Part shown: positions 62,175 through 64,000 of the stretch, piece by piece | How the letters are laid out: every line of letters starts with the position of its first letter | Position numbering within the stretch: the stretch's first letter is position 1 | Source of the DNA: Streptomyces sp. 71268 | GTDB lineage: Bacteria > Actinomycetota > Actinomycetes > Streptomycetales > Streptomycetaceae | Length of the DNA: 64,000 bases | NCBI RefSeq assembly: GCF_029392895.1 | Contig: NZ_CP114200.1 | Span: 1 to 64,000, forward strand | Direction: 5' to 3' | Translations under genes and position numbers: made by a program | Notes under the pieces: generated by a model | Database searches by the model: none | What the model saw: only the letters and a program-made list of their open reading frames with translations | Told to the model about the DNA's origin: nothing

Positions 62175-63655
62175 AGCTGAATCCAGGTGGTCTTGAGTTC
62201 GGTGTACTTCTCCAGCGCGTGGGCGGACTTGTCGCGTCCGTTGCCGGACTGCTTCATGCCGCCGAAGGGCACCGTGAGGTCGCCCTCCTCGTAGCAGTTG
62301 ACCCAGACGGTGCCAGCGCGCAGGGCGCGCGAGACCTGGTGGGCCGTGGACAGGTCGGCGGTCCACACGCCCGCGGCCAGCCCGTAGTCGGTGGCGTTGG
62401 CGAGGGCCACCGCCTCGTCGAGGTCGTCGAAGGTGAAGACGGACAGGACGGGCCCGAAGACCTCGTCGCGCGCCAGTGCGGAGCCCGGGTCCACGCGGTC
62501 GAAGACGGTGGGTTGGAGGTAGGTGCCCCCGGTCTGGGTCAGGACACGCTCGCCACCGGTGCGCAGCCGGGCGCCGGTGTCGATGGCGGCGTGGACGTGG
62601 CCCAGCACCCGGTCCAGGTGGTCGCCGCTGACCAGCGGGCCCATCGCGGTGGCGGGGTCGAGCGGGTCGCCGACGCGCAGGACGCGGGCCCGGTCGACGA
62701 CGGCCTCGGTGACTCGGTCGGCGACGGAGGAGTGGACGAGCAGCCGGGAGGGGGCGGTGCACATCTCACCCTGGTTGAAGAAGATGCCCCAGGCAGCGGT
62801 GGCGGCGGCCCGGTCGAGGTCGGGGGCGTCGGGGAGGATGATGTTGGGTGACTTGCCGCCCAGTTCGAGCCAGACGCGCTTGAGGTTGGAGTCGGCGGCG
62901 TAACGCAGGAAGTGGCGGCCCACGGCGGTGGAGCCGGTGAAGGCGAGGACATCGACGTCGGGGTGGAGGCCGAGGGCGCGTCCGGCGACCGGGCCGCTGC
63001 CGCTGACCACGTTCAGGACGCCGGGCGGCAGGCCGGCGGCGCTGGCGATCCTGGCCAGCCGCAGGGCGGACAGGGGCGAGTTCTCCGCGGGCTTGAGGAC
63101 GACCGTGCAGCCGGCCGCGAGCGCGGGGGCGACCTTCCAGCCGGCCAGCGTGAGGGGGAAGTTCCACGGCACGACGGCTCCCACGACGCCGGCCGGCTCG
63201 CGGGTGACGAGGGCGAGGGCGTCGGGGGCGGTGTGCGGGGACTCGTCGGTGAGCTTGTCGGCCAGTTGGCCGTACCAGCGGAAGGTGTTGGTCAGGGCGC
63301 GCAGTTCGATGTCGTACGCGTCGGTGATGGGCTTGCCCATCTCCAGGCTCACGGTGAGGGCGAGGTCCGCCCGCTCGGCTTCGATGAGGTCGGCGACGCG
63401 CAGCAGGACGCGGCCGCGTTCGGCGGGTGCGAGGCGCGGCCACGGGCCGCTGTCGAAGGCCCGGCGGGCGGCGGCTACGGCCAGGTCCACCTCGGCCGCT
63501 CCCCCGTCGGCCACCTCGGCCAGCGGCCGGCCGTCCCGCGGCGACACCACGGTGAACGCGCCGCCTCCCGCGTGTGGGGAGCCGTCGATGTGGTGCGTAC
63601 CGGGCAGGTCGAGCGTCTGCGCGCGGCGTATCCAGTCGTCGTGGGTGGCGTCCAC
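62171..63655 (-). CDS. Aldehyde dehydrogenase, PuuC-like
   Basis: 494 residues from GTG 63655 (GAGGACC upstream). The NAD domain has VGAVVPWNFPLTLAGWKVAP and TGSTAVGR. Catalytic Cys C299 (NQGEMCTAPSR) and general base Glu in LELGGKSPN are intact. Family members oxidise gamma-glutamyl-gamma-aminobutyraldehyde or betaine aldehyde. With the overlapping PuuD-like gene it suggests polyamine breakdown to GABA. Confidence 0.85.
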   Translation of the reverse strand: MDATHDDWIRRAQTLDLPGTHHIDGSPHAGGGAFTVVSPRDGRPLAEVADGGAAEVDLAVAAARRAFDSGPWPRLAPAERGRVLLRVADLIEAERADLALTVSLEMGKPITDAYDIELRALTNTFRWYGQLADKLTDESPHTAPDALALVTREPAGVVGAVVPWNFPLTLAGWKVAPALAAGCTVVLKPAENSPLSALRLARIASAAGLPPGVLNVVSGSGPVAGRALGLHPDVDVLAFTGSTAVGRHFLRYAADSNLKRVWLELGGKSPNIILPDAPDLDRAAATAAWGIFFNQGEMCTAPSRLLVHSSVADRVTEAVVDRARVLRVGDPLDPATAMGPLVSGDHLDRVLGHVHAAIDTGARLRTGGERVLTQTGGTYLQPTVFDRVDPGSALARDEVFGPVLSVFTFDDLDEAVALANATDYGLAAGVWTADLSTAHQVSRALRAGTVWVNCYEEGDLTVPFGGMKQSGNGRDKSAHALEKYTELKTTWIQL

Positions 63656-63896
63656 CGTGGGTCCTCGTTTCGTGGAGAGTGCGCGGGGTGGGGGCGGGCC
63701 GCACGGCGGGGTGGCTGGCGGCGTGGGTGTGCGCCGGCATGGGCGTGCGGCTGGGTGGTGCGTACGGCGCGCGCCGGCCGGGGCCTTGGCGTACGCGGGT
63801 GGGACCAGCGTGTGGGGGCGGGGCCGGGCGGCGGCTGGGTGGTGCGGGTCTCGGTTGTCCGGGCGCGATGTCCGGGGGTGGCCGTGGGCGGGTGGG

Positions 63897-64000
63897 TCAG
63901 CTTTCGGCTGGGTGGTCGGTGTCCTCGTCGCTGAGCCTGGCCAGCAGCGCTCGAAGCTCCGTCAGCGCCTCTTCGGTGACCTCTCGTTCGCCGAAGACGA
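63897..64000 (-). CDS. C-terminal fragment of a gene running off the window
   Basis: The last 34 codons read VFGEREVTEEALTELRALLA, then RLSDEDTDHPAES-stop. The gene continues beyond base 64000. Too little is visible to name it. Confidence 0.5.
   Translation of the reverse strand, partial: VFGEREVTEEALTELRALLARLSDEDTDHPAES

Noticed and set aside
1..64000. CRISPR array or Cas genes linked to the Tn7-like element
   Set aside because: No regularly spaced repeats with unique spacers and no Cas-like protein were seen anywhere in the window.

Overview
The window is high-GC actinomycete DNA and almost certainly comes from a Streptomyces. GC-rich codon use, GTG starts, a tap-tpg telomere-replication operon, a probable DasR-type operator in a chitinase promoter, and PadR, TetR and IclR regulators on short divergent promoters all fit. 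The tap-tpg pair points to a linear replicon: a chromosome arm or a linear plasmid.

About 0-33 kb is accessory and mobile. It starts with a basic HTH protein, two small membrane proteins, a frameshifted 3' stub of a tpg gene (2486-2573) and a hypothetical gene. A divergent module follows: a PD-(D/E)XK-like nuclease on the minus strand against a zinc-finger protein and an SF2 DEAH helicase with helicase-associated (HA) repeats. Directly behind lies a Tn7-like transposition operon: tnsA (7980), tnsB (8770), tnsC (10965) and a very large tniQ (11999). The C-terminal 600 residues of this TniQ are four tandem HA-type repeats related to those of the neighbouring helicase. A KAP-family NTPase and a 194-aa gene follow as likely cargo, then an array of CTGATCA-like repeats that may be the right end. 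The TnsA lacks the usual catalytic residues. A second, decayed tnsA-tnsB copy lies at 24.8-25.9 kb.

18.0-21.8 kb holds the leftward xre-tap-tpg telomere cluster, with tpg apparently frameshifted in a run of six C. 21.8-23.7 kb is an IS630-like element with imperfect 30-bp inverted repeats; its transposase is decayed and it carries a DinB/maleylpyruvate-isomerase-like passenger. An IstB scrap, the decayed Tn7-like copy and a pentapeptide-repeat protein follow. At 27.7-32.9 kb five insertion sequences (one IS701, four IS5-like, two of these near-identical inverted copies) sit end to end, separated only by single shared CTAG tetranucleotides.

About 33-64 kb looks like ordinary chromosome-arm gene content. 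It holds secreted proteins (an L,D-transpeptidase, an M28 peptidase and a CBM2-FnIII-GH18 chitinase), a PurO-like protein, a ProP-type transporter, an imine-reductase-like enzyme with a divergent TetR, and a membrane-protein/PadR cluster. A probable aromatic-ketone catabolic operon (DAD-type cupin dioxygenase, MFS transporter, Zn-alcohol dehydrogenase, SDR, AraC regulator) follows. After it come a DNA-binding pair, a polysaccharide deacetylase, a methyltransferase, a glutathionyl-hydroquinone-reductase-like protein, IclR and MarR regulators, and an aldehyde dehydrogenase with a class-I glutamine amidotransferase that resemble the PuuC-PuuD steps of polyamine breakdown. No rRNA, tRNA or CRISPR array was recognised.
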